Translations under genes and position numbers: made by a program | Shown: piece after piece, positions 25,808 through 35,237 of the stretch | Layout: every line of letters starts with the position of its first letter | How positions within the stretch are numbered: position 1 is the stretch's first letter | From: Ostreococcus mediterraneus | Lineage: Eukaryota; Chlorophyta; Mamiellophyceae; Mamiellales; Bathycoccaceae | DNA length: 64,000 nt | NCBI GenBank assembly: GCA_012295225.1 | Contig: WMKK01000013.1 | Coordinates: forward strand, 1-64,000 | Direction of reading: 5' to 3' | Notes under the pieces: model-generated | The model's database searches: none | The model's input: the letters and a program-made list of their open reading frames with translations, nothing else | What the model was told of the DNA's origin: nothing

Positions 25808-26105
25808 GACGACGGCGACGGCGACGACAACAAGAGAGCAGTTGTGTGTCTCGAGGCGTGTGACCTACGACGTAACCTTCTCGCGACGACGACGACGACG
25901 ACGACGCTTCTCTCGACGGCGACGCTCGGCGACAGTGCTTCGCGTGCTCACGCAATCGCTACCTTCGTCCACGGCGCGTGCGATGCACCGCGAACGCCCG
26001 CCCGTACGTCGAAGAATGTCGTCCGATGCGGGTGGTCGTTATGCCCTCAACAAGAGCTTTGCGTCTGCGAAATGATTTACAAGGGCTAATGACGTGATTA
26101 TACAA

Positions 26106-27101
26106 CTATTGCCCGCGCACGAGGGCGGCGGCGAGCTCGGCACGAATGTCATTTTCAATGACGGCGCGGATTTCGGCGCGTAAGTTTGACACGGCGCGCT
26201 TGGCGGCGTTGGATGGCGTCGCGCGACGTTCGGGTCGCGGCTCGATGTCGAGCGCGCGCGAGGCGAGCTCAGCGCGTAATTTTTCGATTTCCGCGGTTTT
26301 GACGGTGAGTAAGGTTTCGAGCTCGACCGCGCGATCGTGTGCTTTAGCACGTTCGCGGCTTTCAAGGAGTACGGCGTACTCTAGCGCGTCGCGTTCTCTC
26401 TCGCGCTCGTTTTCGAGCGCTTTCGCGCGTTCTTCGGCGTCAATTTCGCTCGCGGCTAAGGCATCGAGTAAGTCCTCAATCTCACTCTTTTGTGCGTCCG
26501 CGGTGGCGGCGAGATCTTTCATAAACGCAATCATTTCACGTTCGCGTTCGCGTTCGCGCTCGCGATGACGCGACGTCGACGTCGACGTTAACTGTGCGCT
26601 CTCAGCCGCTCTCGCCTCCGCGTCGCCACCCGCGCTGCTCCCCTGACCATCACCATCTCGCCTTTCGTCGAGATAATATAAATCCACCCCAACACTTTGT
26701 TCGACGAGCGACCTCGCGCGTCTTAGCGGCGTCGGTACCCTCGTCGTCTCGGTCGTCAACCTCGACGTCGTCCCGAGCGGGGACAACGGCGCGCGCGCTC
26801 CTCCGTCATCCTTTGCCCCAACGCGAGTCCCCGCCGTCGGCGCCATCACCTTCACCGCGTGATAGTACCCCGGGTCGTCATTTTCTTTCGCACTCGCCCA
26901 CACGCGCTCCTGTCGTCGTCGTCGGCGGCGCACAGCTTCGTCATCCAATTCGTCGGTTCTGTTCCCACGCTGCGTGTGGTCACCTTGGTGGTCGTGTACA
27001 TCGACGTGTACGTCGTGCGCGTCGTCGCGCGATGACGACGATGAGCGCGCGTTGGTGTCATTGAACGCCTGCAACGCCACGGGTAACGCCCGTCGGTGCA
27101 T
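26106..27101 (-). CDS. coiled-coil protein, unknown
   Basis: 331 aa from ATG at 27101. The N-terminal 170 residues are Asp/His/Arg-rich and disordered-looking, with SAKENDDPGYY (a KEN-box-like peptide) and several Ser/Thr-Pro sites (PLSPLG, RVPTPLRRARS). From about residue 175 a long, highly charged coiled coil follows (EREREREREMIAFMKDL, LENERERERDALEYAVLLES, VELETLLTVKTAEIEKLRAE). It ends in a helix (NLRAEIRAVIENDIRAELAA). The KEN and S/T-P sites suggest, but do not show, cell-cycle control, for example a centrosome or spindle protein. No family recognised. Confidence 0.6.
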   Translation of the reverse strand: MHRRALPVALQAFNDTNARSSSSSRDDAHDVHVDVHDHQGDHTQRGNRTDELDDEAVRRRRRRQERVWASAKENDDPGYYHAVKVMAPTAGTRVGAKDDGGARAPLSPLGTTSRLTTETTRVPTPLRRARSLVEQSVGVDLYYLDERRDGDGQGSSAGGDAEARAAESAQLTSTSTSRHREREREREREMIAFMKDLAATADAQKSEIEDLLDALAASEIDAEERAKALENERERERDALEYAVLLESRERAKAHDRAVELETLLTVKTAEIEKLRAELASRALDIEPRPERRATPSNAAKRAVSNLRAEIRAVIENDIRAELAAALVRGQ

Positions 27102-27226
27102 GCTCGCGTGGGCGCGCGACAGTGACGACGAATGCTCATGGGGGAACCAGGTGAACAACGCGCAAAAAAAAATGTACGACTTGGCTACAAGAGGCTACGG
27201 GAATAATAATACGGCTATGTGGATGT

Positions 27227-28253
27227 TTATCGTGGTGGTGGTGGTGGTGGTGGTACGTTCATCATCATCGATGACGGCGGAGGCGGTGGAAACGCGCCCA
27301 TGAGTGCAGACGGGGGCGGGGGAATCGCGCCGCCGAACGCGCGACTCGCCGAGGCGCCTGGCGCCGCGCCGGCGCTTCGACGAAACGTAATTTGACATGT
27401 GTACGTCTTTAAATCCTGATCCCAGTGCGTGAAGAACTTGTCACGCCCAGCCTTATCGATGTCAACGTTCGGCACTTTGAACGCCACGACTTCGTACGGT
27501 TCAGCGGCAAAAATGATGTATTGATAGCGCTTGTCCCAGGCTTCAACCTTTTGTTCGTACGCGCTCATAAACCTATACCTCGGCGAACCGCCCTGTTCAA
27601 TCTCGGGATAGTCTATTTGGAACAACAACGAGCGCTGACGCGAGCGCGGATCGAACTGCTTAGTGACTCTGTACCCTGGCCGTCCAATCTTAGCCGTACG
27701 CCGGGGTTGAATCTTCGTATGCGCCGGAGCGGCGACGACGAGGTCCGCGGCGTCTCGCGCCGCGCGTTTGGCTAAATTCTGTTGGTGCCGTTTCCCTTGC
27801 GTGTGCGCCAAGTAGTTACCCTCGTTGGAATGTAACGTCAAGCACAATTTACACTCATAACTGTTACGCACGTGAAACGCACGACGACGACGATGACGAC
27901 ACGGTCAGTACAAAGAACGCGAAAGCGACGCGAGGCGCCGACGCCTTCCATGGATTCGCGCGAAAGCATTCATCAACACGAGGTCGCGCTCCACGCAACC
28001 TCGCGCTCCACGCGACGCACACACCACACGCGCGCGATACACAACGTCACGCGCTGTCGCCGACGACGACGACGACGACCACAACGCACCTCCCCAAATG
28101 ATTCTTCATAAAGTACGGATCTTTCGCTAAATCAATCGTCTCCAGCGCCAACCGCCGCAAACGTTCGCGTCGATCGATCGCGCTCGCCTGCGCGCTCGCC
28201 ACGCCACCGCCGCCAACCTTGGAGCCGACATCGCGCGCATCCATGAACGACAT
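27227..28253 (-). CDS. splicing factor 3A subunit 2 (SF3A2/PRP11), two exons
   Basis: Exons 28253-28090 and 27860-27227, joined in phase 2, about 265 aa. SF3a is part of the U2 snRNP 17S particle and stabilises branch-site pairing. Exon 1 encodes the conserved start (DRRERLRRLALETIDLAKDP then YFMKNHLG). Exon 2 resumes at S-YECKLCLTLHSNEGNYLAH with the matrin-type C2H2 zinc finger. Then follow GRPGYRVTKQFDPRSRQRSL, LLFQIDYPEIEQG, YEQKVEAWDKRYQYIIFAAE and PYEVVAFKVPN. The C-terminus is Pro-rich (PPPPPSSMMMNVPPPPPPPR) but much shorter than the animal tail. The splice is exact with no residue gained or lost relative to the family. Confidence 0.95.
27861..28089 (-). other. intron in SF3A2 gene
   Basis: 229 bp. 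Donor GGGGAG|GTGCGT and acceptor GTAACAG|TTATGAG; removal restores KNHLG-SYECKLC. The intron sits 164 bp into the coding sequence. Confidence 0.92.
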
Positions 28254-28350
28254 CGTCCGCGCCGCGCACTCGCCCCGAGGCGCGCGCGCGTCGTCCGTCG
28301 CACGCCTCGGCCAGGTGGCACGAAAACGGAATATTCATATGGGTAAACAG

Positions 28351-28358
28351 TATAAAAA
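28351..28358 (+). promoter_or_regulatory. TATA box candidate for plastid protein gene
   Basis: TATAAAAA about 120 bp upstream of ATG 28477 and about 98 bp from the divergent SF3A2 start codon, so the two genes share this short promoter. Confidence 0.5.
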
Positions 28359-28476
28359 ACAGTACAGTACACGCCCCATAGATCTCTCCAGGGCGAAGGT
28401 GCGCCCGAGCCCATCCGCGGCGTCGCATTGCGCGACGCCGAGAAGGCCTAAGACGACGACGATCGACTTTAGGGCG

Positions 28477-29688
28477 ATGGTGATGACGATATCGATGCGC
28501 GCGACGTGCGCGACGTGCGCGACGAGGACGGTGGCGGTGGCGGTGCGCGCGAGAGGTCGCGTCAACGCGACTTCATCCGCATCAGGGCTGAAGACGACGA
28601 CGATGGTGATGTCGACGAGCACGACATCGATGCCGGTGATTTGGGGTGGGGTGATGTCGACCGCGTGCGTCGTTCGTGGTGCGAGCGTTCGCGCGCACGC
28701 GCGACGAGGGAAGGCGTCTGCGCCGCCGGCGCCCGCGCGAGAGGTTGAGCCCGAAGACGAGGCTGGGGGAGATGAGGTTGATGAGGTTGAGGACGCGGAC
28801 GGCGTCGTCGTTGGCGATGGAGAGGGTGTTGAGGGCGCGAGTACGGAGTCGTTGACGATTGATGAGCTCGCACAGGATGTTGATGTGGTGGAGGAGGAGT
28901 ATGAGGAGCTTACGGTGCTCGGTCGGGTGTCGGAGACGGTGCGCGCGGCGGGTGAGAACCCCGGCGTGCGCAACTTGGGCGCGCTCGGGTTGTTCTTCTT
29001 GGCGAGTACGTTTGCGTTTTCGTGCTACAAGGTGTTTCGTAAAGCGACGAGTGGGAGCGCGCGTAGAAAGCGCACGGTGAATAAGAATGTTGAGGTTGTG
29101 GAGCGACTGAAGAACTTTTTCCCGCACGAACGCGGGAGCGTGAACAAGGGCGTGGTGCGAGGCATCGCGATGAAGACTGGGTACTCGAGCGCGGAGATTT
29201 TCCGCAAGTACTTGCGATACAAGCTCACTGAAGAAGCGTTTACGCTTGATTTCGTAGCGGATGTATTGGCGCTTAAGACAGCGTGTGCGTTGACTGGGGA
29301 ACAAGTCAAGGCGGTGCTCGTCGAGACGGGTGAGCGCATGTTCAAAAAGTACGGTACGCTCATGACGGATTTGTCTGGTATGACGACGTCTGGTGTAGAG
29401 CGAAAAATTGACGGTGCTGGGAAGTTTGCCAAATTGATGTATTTGGCTGACCTCGAGGAGTTCATTGACAAGGAACAGGGTGAGGAGACGATGCTCAAGT
29501 TGAAGGAGACGTTTGGCGCGACGGATGAAGATTACAACAAGTTGCGCATCACCGCCCTTGGTTCGGAGGATATTGACTTGAGCGCATTGCAAAGCATGAT
29601 GGGCAGCTCGTCCAATAATACAGTTACCAAGGCGTCTAGCGCTGATGACGCAAAGATTCCCATTGATAGCGATGACGCCGACGAATAA
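28477..29688 (+). CDS. predicted plastid membrane protein, unknown function
   Basis: 403 aa from ATG at 28477, chosen because a TATA box lies at 28351. The N-terminal 70 residues (Ala/Arg/Thr/Met-rich) look like a transit peptide. An acidic linker (DEVEDADGVVVGDGEGVEG) precedes one transmembrane helix at about 164-185 (LGALGLFFLASTFAFSCYKVF). The soluble C-terminal 215 residues are helical, with VVRGIAMKTGYSSAEIFRKY, LDFVADVLALKTACALTGEQ, ETGERMFKKYGTLMTDLSG and KLMYLADLEEFIDKEQGE. No domain recognised; the pattern looks like a conserved green-lineage family. Likely anchored in a plastid envelope or thylakoid membrane by its targeting features only. Confidence 0.65.
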   Translation: MVMTISMRATCATCATRTVAVAVRARGRVNATSSASGLKTTTMVMSTSTTSMPVIWGGVMSTACVVRGASVRAHARRGKASAPPAPAREVEPEDEAGGDEVDEVEDADGVVVGDGEGVEGASTESLTIDELAQDVDVVEEEYEELTVLGRVSETVRAAGENPGVRNLGALGLFFLASTFAFSCYKVFRKATSGSARRKRTVNKNVEVVERLKNFFPHERGSVNKGVVRGIAMKTGYSSAEIFRKYLRYKLTEEAFTLDFVADVLALKTACALTGEQVKAVLVETGERMFKKYGTLMTDLSGMTTSGVERKIDGAGKFAKLMYLADLEEFIDKEQGEETMLKLKETFGATDEDYNKLRITALGSEDIDLSALQSMMGSSSNNTVTKASSADDAKIPIDSDDADE

Positions 29689-30089
29689 ACAAAGTCACGT
29701 GTCATTTTGCGAAAAGTTCGCGTTTTGTTGCGCCGCTTAGTAATTTAATACACACACAAACACACACTCCGTTGCTCAACTCACGTAATTCTTCCTACAA
29801 TCAGCTCTTTCATTCATCGCGGCGCGATACAAAGCCCTTTGATTCTTTTGGGGCAAAGCCGCGTCGACGGGACCAGTACGCTGCACAATTACGCGCGGTG
29901 GTGGTCCTCAGCCGACGTCCGCCGTTACGGTCACGAGGTGTGCATCTCCAACGTTCAAGCACAAGGGGGCGTAGCTCTTCTTCTCGACGCGCGCACCGTC
30001 GTCTGCCTCGTCGGCGTCCGTCCCGTCGCGTGTGATTTTCTGTTCGATTTTGGTTGTTGCCGCGATTCAGCATTCAATTCTCAACAGCA
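29689..30089 (+). other. intergenic region upstream of ARP2
   Basis: 400 bp with CACACA tracts near 29750 and a TTTTGGGGCAAAG tract. A frame from 29839 to 30135 is open but overlaps the ARP2 start in another frame and shows no known family. Confidence 0.5.
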
Positions 30090-31307
30090 ATGTCCGGAGG
30101 TCTGCCCGCGCAGTTCGCGACGTCATGCGCGGTGACGAACCGTGACAATGTCGTGGTATGCGACACTGGCACTGGGTTCGTCAAAGCCGGGTTTGCTGGG
30201 GATGAAACCCCGCGCGCGTTGTTCCCATGCATGGTTGGACGACCGACGTTGCGGTACGAAGAAAATTTATTAGATGATGGCGAGGTGATGAAAGACGTAT
30301 ACGTTGGCGCAGACGCGGCGAAACGTCGGGCGAATTTAGAAGTGACCTATCCGGTGACGAATGGCGTGGTGAGGGATTGGAGCGATATGGGATTGGTGTG
30401 GGACCACGCGTTTGAGACGCTGGGATGCGACACGCGCGAGTGTAAAGTTATGCTCACAGATCCACCGCTCAATCCCAAGGCGAATCGGCAACAGATGGTG
30501 TCGACCATGTTTGAAACGTATGGATTTCAGGGTGCGTACGTGCAAGTGCAAGCGGTGTTGACGTTGTATGCTCAAGGATTGTTAACCGGAGTCGTCGTGG
30601 ATTCTGGCGACGGCGTCACGCACGTCGTACCAGTAGTGGATGGATTTTCGTTCCCACATCTCACGAAGCGATTAAATGTCGCCGGACGACACGTGACGAC
30701 ACGGATGATTGATTTATTGACTCGACGTGGGTATCCACTCAATCGCTCGGCGGATATGGAGACAGCGCGTTTGATTAAAGAGGAGCTGTGCTACGTCGCG
30801 TACGATTACAAGAGGGACTTACAACTAGCACGAGAGACTACGGCGACAAATGCATCGTACACGTTACCCGATGGCAGAGTCATTAAATTTGGCCCCGAAC
30901 GATTCATGGGTCCCGAGTGCTTGTTCCAACCTGAGTTGATTGACGTTGAAGGTGCGGGGATTTCTGAACTCGTCTTCAAGTGCATACAAGAAAACGAAAT
31001 CGACAACCGACGTTCGTTGTACCAACACATCGTTCTCTCTGGAGGAAACTCTATGTATGCTGGATTACCATCTAGACTCGAACGCGACATCAAGCGATTG
31101 TACCTCAAGAATGTGTTAAACAACGACAAGGAGGCGTTGAAAAAGTTCAAGCTCAAAGTTGAGGCGCCGGCGCATCGCAAGCACATGGTCTTCGTCGGCG
31201 GTGCCGTCTTAGCGGACATCATGCGCAGTAAAGATGACTTTTGGATTTCAAAGCAAGAGTACGAAGAGCAAGGCATCGAGCGCGCGCTTCAAAAGTGCGG
31301 AATGTAG
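30090..31307 (+). CDS. actin-related protein 2 (ARP2)
   Basis: 405 aa from ATG at 30090. Core subunit of the ARP2/3 actin branching complex. The actin fold is complete: [20 protein letters not shown] at the nucleotide site, [95 protein letters not shown], and ARP2-specific [20 protein letters not shown], ending [17 protein letters not shown]. The insert between subdomains 3 and 4 ([20 protein letters not shown]) identifies ARP2 rather than conventional actin. Full length. Confidence 0.95.
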   Translation: MSGGLPAQFATSCAVTNRDNVVVCDTGTGFVKAGFAGDETPRALFPCMVGRPTLRYEENLLDDGEVMKDVYVGADAAKRRANLEVTYPVTNGVVRDWSDMGLVWDHAFETLGCDTRECKVMLTDPPLNPKANRQQMVSTMFETYGFQGAYVQVQAVLTLYAQGLLTGVVVDSGDGVTHVVPVVDGFSFPHLTKRLNVAGRHVTTRMIDLLTRRGYPLNRSADMETARLIKEELCYVAYDYKRDLQLARETTATNASYTLPDGRVIKFGPERFMGPECLFQPELIDVEGAGISELVFKCIQENEIDNRRSLYQHIVLSGGNSMYAGLPSRLERDIKRLYLKNVLNNDKEALKKFKLKVEAPAHRKHMVFVGGAVLADIMRSKDDFWISKQEYEEQGIERALQKCGM

Positions 31308-31334
31308 CGGCGTTGTGATACTAATAATACATTT

Positions 31335-31808
31335 CTAGTCGAGAGTCTTGCGCATGCGGTGCTGCACCAGCCGTAAAGGGTCGCACACCACATCTACAAT
31401 CGACCCACGCGGTTCTATCTCATATCCTAAATTGCGATACATGGTAATCGCCGAAGCATTCCAGTAGTTTACGGACAACGTCGTCGCTTCGACGCCAAAC
31501 GCTTCGCGCCCAAACTTTTCCGCCTCCATCATCAGCGCCCTCCCGACCCCCCGTCGCCGATGTCTCTCATCCACGTACACGCTCGACACGAACACCGACG
31601 CGTCCACGTCGCCAGCACGTCCTCGTCGCCAGCACACCAATCCACCAACTTCATCGTCATCACCTTCACCATCTTTCGCGCCATCTTTCGCGCGCGCGAC
31701 GGCGACGATGCGCGCGCGATTGACCGACACCGCCGACGCCGACGCATTCGGCGCGCATCGTTTGATGGCGTACGTCGCCGCGACGGGCGTCACCGCGCCC
31801 GGGCCCAT
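31335..31808 (-). CDS. GNAT-family N-acetyltransferase
   Basis: 157 aa from ATG at 31808. The GNAT core has VDASVFVSSVYVDERHRRRG with motif A RRRGVGRALMMEAEKFGRE (acetyl-CoA pyrophosphate loop), then TLSVNYWNASAITMYRNLGY as motif B. The N-terminal 55 residues, before the acetyltransferase, are Ala/Arg-rich. Substrate unknown; GNATs of this size acetylate small molecules or protein N-termini. It converges with ARP2 (about 27 bp between stop codons) and starts about 100 bp from the divergent C2-phosphatase start. Confidence 0.8.
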   Translation of the reverse strand: MGPGAVTPVAATYAIKRCAPNASASAVSVNRARIVAVARAKDGAKDGEGDDDEVGGLVCWRRGRAGDVDASVFVSSVYVDERHRRRGVGRALMMEAEKFGREAFGVEATTLSVNYWNASAITMYRNLGYEIEPRGSIVDVVCDPLRLVQHRMRKTLD

Positions 31809-31907
31809 GGCGCGCGCGCGACACTGACGACGTGCGCCAACCGCCCGCTGCGAACGACATTCGTTGACGCGTCGCACCGCGCCACCGCGAGTCGCACCGC
31901 GCCCGCG

Positions 31908-33800
31908 ATGCGCGCGCGATATACGGAAATAAAGAATCAATTTGCCGCGAGCCGCGAACGGGTGTCGTCCGCGCTCGTCGATGCGCTGGCAAAGACCAAT
32001 GTGATTGGCGATGAGCGTTCAACTGACAGCGACACCGGAACTTCCGCGAGCGCATCGACGTCCAGGGCGTCTCTATTCGGCAAACGCGAGCGTAAACTGA
32101 AAACACGCATCGCGATTGACGATGCGTACTACGTTGGTGATCAAGTCGACGACGACGTGGGTGGTGCGGTGGATAATCTTGTGCGCTTTGATGACGACGC
32201 GTCTTCGGGAGCCGTCGTCGGCGCGGCTCCGCGCGCGCTCATCACGATCACGCGCGGTACGCAGATGTCGTTTGCGGAAAATAAATCGGTATTCATCGTT
32301 GCACGCATCGTACGCGGTGATGGCACGCTCAAGGGTCGCAGAATCGTCACAACATCGCGAAGTAAGACGTGTGAGCCGGTGTGGAACGCCACGCGGGATT
32401 TCGCGTGCGCGGTGGACGATGACGACATGTTATGCGTCGATGCGTATCAAGGATCGAGCGTGCGCGGGATCGACCGCGCGACGCTCATTGCCCGAGGTCA
32501 AATTACCATGCGTGCGCTCACGCGCGCGGGAAATGCCGAAGTGGCGGTGCGATTACGAGGGAAATTAGAACTCGACGGTGAACGATTCGGCGCGTGCATG
32601 GTGCGCTCGGACCGCGCGCGCGATGTCGCGTTAAAGACAACCAAGCGCGTGTTTTTTGTACGACACGGTGAAAGCAAGTGGAATGAAGCGCAGAGAGATA
32701 TTAATATTGCAAATATGATGCGTTTCGACCATCCATTGACGTTGGTTGGGGTGCAACAGGCGCAAGCGTTGGGAAGCCGAGCCGCCGTGGCGTGTTCGCA
32801 CGCGCGGCAGGGCGTGCTCGTGCACGCAAACATTAGCGATTTGTCCCCACCCACAATGTCTCCACCGTCTGGACCGTCGTCGCCGATGAGCCAGCGCGCG
32901 ATGAGTGATATGGAAAAGTCTGCGGGTGAGGCGCTGTGCTCGTCGTATGAGAGTTGCACGACGTGTTACGTGTCCCCGCTCACGCGCGCGGTGCAGACGG
33001 CGTGCTTTTTGCTGCACAGTCATCCAAACGCTACGGGATCTACGATGCGTCAAGTTTGCTTGCAGAGCATTCGCGAGATTAAAGGCGTGGGTGGTCTCGA
33101 CACCGTTGGCATTGCCCAAGGCGATGGCGTCATTGCGCGAGCGCAACAAAAGGTGGCGGAATTAATCAATGCGCATTCGGCGTCGCAATTGTTGAGTCGC
33201 GGCGTGACGTTTGACGCAAATGACGCCGTCGGGCAATGGTGGACGAGCGAGACAGATTCCGATTCTACGCAAGAGGTTGAAGAACGCATCGTTGATTTTC
33301 TTGAAACCATCAGATTTGACGCGAGCGGCGATGCGGTGATTGTTGTCGGGCACAGTTTGTTTTTGCAGCAATTCGTGTCTCGTGTGGCACCAGAGCTGGC
33401 GGTGTCACAAGACGGCGTCGTAGGTGTGACTTCCGCGCAAGCGATACCGCAACCCGCGGCGAATCCGTTTGACGATATTCCAGGTATTAATCCGTTTGCG
33501 CAGCCGGCGGTGGATCCGTTTGCGGTGCCACAAAAACCGAACGATTTCGACACGCTGTTCGCCACAAACGCCAGTAAATCGAGCGGCGCCGACGACATCG
33601 CGTTCACGCCCTTTGTACCGTCTATCGCACCCGTCATGGCGCGCATCGATGAGCGAAGAGATAAAAAGAAAATATTCGAGAAGCTCATGAATGCGAAGTT
33701 GTGTAACGCCGGGTGTGTGGCGCTTGATTTAGAATTCGATGAGAGAGGTCGAGCGACGCTCGTCGACGCCTCGCTCGCCTTTGGCAGCAAATTTGTGTAA
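31908..33800 (+). CDS. C2-like domain fused to histidine phosphatase, with NPF/DPF motifs
   Basis: 630 aa from ATG at 31908. A beta-rich segment at about 100-230 has the form of a C2 domain (ALITITRGTQMSFAENKSVF, RIVTTSRSKTCEPVWNATRD). The phosphatase domain follows with KRVFFVRHGESKWNEAQRD (catalytic His in RHGES), TCYVSPLTRAVQTACFLLH, and VIVVGHSLFLQQFVSRVAPE with the second His. Phosphoglycerate mutase, SixA and Sts types share this fold; no substrate can be named. After it, a short linker has ANPFDDIPGINPFAQPAVDP and DPFAVPQKPNDFDTLF, i.e. two NPF and one DPF, the peptides that bind EH domains and adaptor ears. These suggest recruitment to endocytic sites. Intronless. Confidence 0.8.
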   Translation: MRARYTEIKNQFAASRERVSSALVDALAKTNVIGDERSTDSDTGTSASASTSRASLFGKRERKLKTRIAIDDAYYVGDQVDDDVGGAVDNLVRFDDDASSGAVVGAAPRALITITRGTQMSFAENKSVFIVARIVRGDGTLKGRRIVTTSRSKTCEPVWNATRDFACAVDDDDMLCVDAYQGSSVRGIDRATLIARGQITMRALTRAGNAEVAVRLRGKLELDGERFGACMVRSDRARDVALKTTKRVFFVRHGESKWNEAQRDINIANMMRFDHPLTLVGVQQAQALGSRAAVACSHARQGVLVHANISDLSPPTMSPPSGPSSPMSQRAMSDMEKSAGEALCSSYESCTTCYVSPLTRAVQTACFLLHSHPNATGSTMRQVCLQSIREIKGVGGLDTVGIAQGDGVIARAQQKVAELINAHSASQLLSRGVTFDANDAVGQWWTSETDSDSTQEVEERIVDFLETIRFDASGDAVIVVGHSLFLQQFVSRVAPELAVSQDGVVGVTSAQAIPQPAANPFDDIPGINPFAQPAVDPFAVPQKPNDFDTLFATNASKSSGADDIAFTPFVPSIAPVMARIDERRDKKKIFEKLMNAKLCNAGCVALDLEFDERGRATLVDASLAFGSKFV

Positions 33801-34121
33801 ATTAGACTTCATGGACTGCAATAGTCTGCATTGTAACGCTAAGTGCTATAGATTGGGTGCTAAATACAACCAACTCATCCTGTGCCTTGGGAGAAAAACA
33901 GCGTCAGGCAATGTCATCAAGGCGTCGAGCCGCGACGAACAAAAAACAAGTAAACGGCGGAATACATCTCTCAGGAGCGCACCCGTGGGTAACGCTAGGA
34001 CTAATCATCAACCGGGTATCAAACCGTAACAGTCCGCCCGTCACAGTTGTCATCATCGAGATTTCACCGCCGTTTCTATTGATTTGATTCACGAACACAA
34101 AACAAACTAAAACGCACCGTG
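33801..34121. other. convergent intergenic region
   Basis: 321 bp between the C2-phosphatase and IPP isomerase stop codons. No repeat, RNA gene or coding region recognised; probably overlapping 3' untranslated regions. Confidence 0.55.
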
Positions 34122-35084
34122 CTACATCACCTTATGAATGGTGCCGACGTCGACGTATTTGTCTGTCGTCAACGCGGCGTCTAAATCGCCCCACCATTCA
34201 TACAAGAATCTCTCCGCAATTATCCTAAACCACGGACTCCAACGCAAACCACTGGTAGGATCCATCATACTCTTCAGCTCACTCGCACTCACCCACTTCG
34301 TGGCGTCGATTTCATCCGCGTTCACATCCATCGGAAGCGTCTCGCCCACGCGCGGCACCTTGACAAATAAAATGTAATCCATCTCGTGTTCACCCCACGT
34401 TCCTCCAACGGGTTGATTCTCGTGCTCTGCAAATTCATCCTTGGCGCAATAATGCAAGCGCGTTAAGAATTTAATGCTATCAATGGGTACATCGCTCTCA
34501 TCGATGCCTAATTCATGTTTTAATTTCCGCACGGCGGCGCTTTTTGCCCCGCGGCACGACCCCGACGCGATCGCGCTCGGCGAATCAATCTCCCCTGGCT
34601 CTTGACCCGTGAGCTGATGCGAACAACAAGTATTCGTCCATACGCTTGGAAATGTAATCTTAGACGCCGCGCGTTGTTGAAGCAACAATCTATCGTCGGC
34701 GTCGAATATGAATACGCTAAACGCGCGGTGCAACGTCCCCGTCGGCGTCGCCCCGCCGTCGAGAAACTTGTGTGCGTCTTTCTTGCTCGCATCGCCGATA
34801 ACGACGTCTTGGGCGTCAACTAAAATGACGCGATCGTTACGCATGAAATCCTCTTGCGTTTGCGTGGCGTCCCACGTCGTCGAGGCGGACATTGTTCGAG
34901 TTCTTTGTCGAGGAGGTGAGGGTAAAGCAGTCGCGCTTCGCGTCCCGCGCGTCCGTGACGATGACGACGACGACGACGACGACGACGCGAACGATGTCGA
35001 TGGGGTGTGAGTGGTGCACGTGACTGTGGCGTGCGCGTCACGCGATGTGGTAATGCGGCGCACCACGCGGGCTGCGGCGCGCAT
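34122..35084 (-). CDS. isopentenyl-diphosphate delta-isomerase type I, plastid
   Basis: 320 aa from ATG at 35084; an in-frame ATG at 35117 is an alternative. Interconverts IPP and DMAPP for isoprenoid synthesis. The N-terminal 65 residues are Ser/Arg/Thr-rich, a transit peptide. The NUDIX-like core has HRAFSVFIFDADDRLLLQQR, KITFPSVWTNTCCSHQL with the catalytic Cys, the helix AAVRKLKHELGIDESD, GTWGEHEMDYILFVK with the catalytic Glu, and SGLRWSPWFRIIAERFLYEW. Only a type I enzyme is indicated. Converges with the preceding gene and starts 153 bp from the YIPF gene's stop. Confidence 0.95.
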   Translation of the reverse strand: MRAAARVVRRITTSRDAHATVTCTTHTPSTSFASSSSSSSSSSRTRGTRSATALPSPPRQRTRTMSASTTWDATQTQEDFMRNDRVILVDAQDVVIGDASKKDAHKFLDGGATPTGTLHRAFSVFIFDADDRLLLQQRAASKITFPSVWTNTCCSHQLTGQEPGEIDSPSAIASGSCRGAKSAAVRKLKHELGIDESDVPIDSIKFLTRLHYCAKDEFAEHENQPVGGTWGEHEMDYILFVKVPRVGETLPMDVNADEIDATKWVSASELKSMMDPTSGLRWSPWFRIIAERFLYEWWGDLDAALTTDKYVDVGTIHKVM

Positions 35085-35237
35085 AGATGTGAAGTGATTG
35101 GAATTGTGGGGTTGCATGTTGCGCAAACTTTTTTCGATTGATATTCCAACACATGTGCTCTGCCCTGTGTTCGTGTGTATGTGCTTGTGGTCCGCACGCA
35201 TGCGAGGAGCACAATAGAAGAGAACGCGCTAGTAGGT

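Noticed and set aside
29839-30135. 98-codon frame upstream of and overlapping ARP2
   Set aside because: No family match, and it lies in the likely ARP2 leader; overlaps the confirmed ARP2 frame.
33801-34121. Convergent gap as a possible small RNA gene
   Set aside because: No internal promoter, hairpin terminator or conserved motif evident; more simply two 3' ends.
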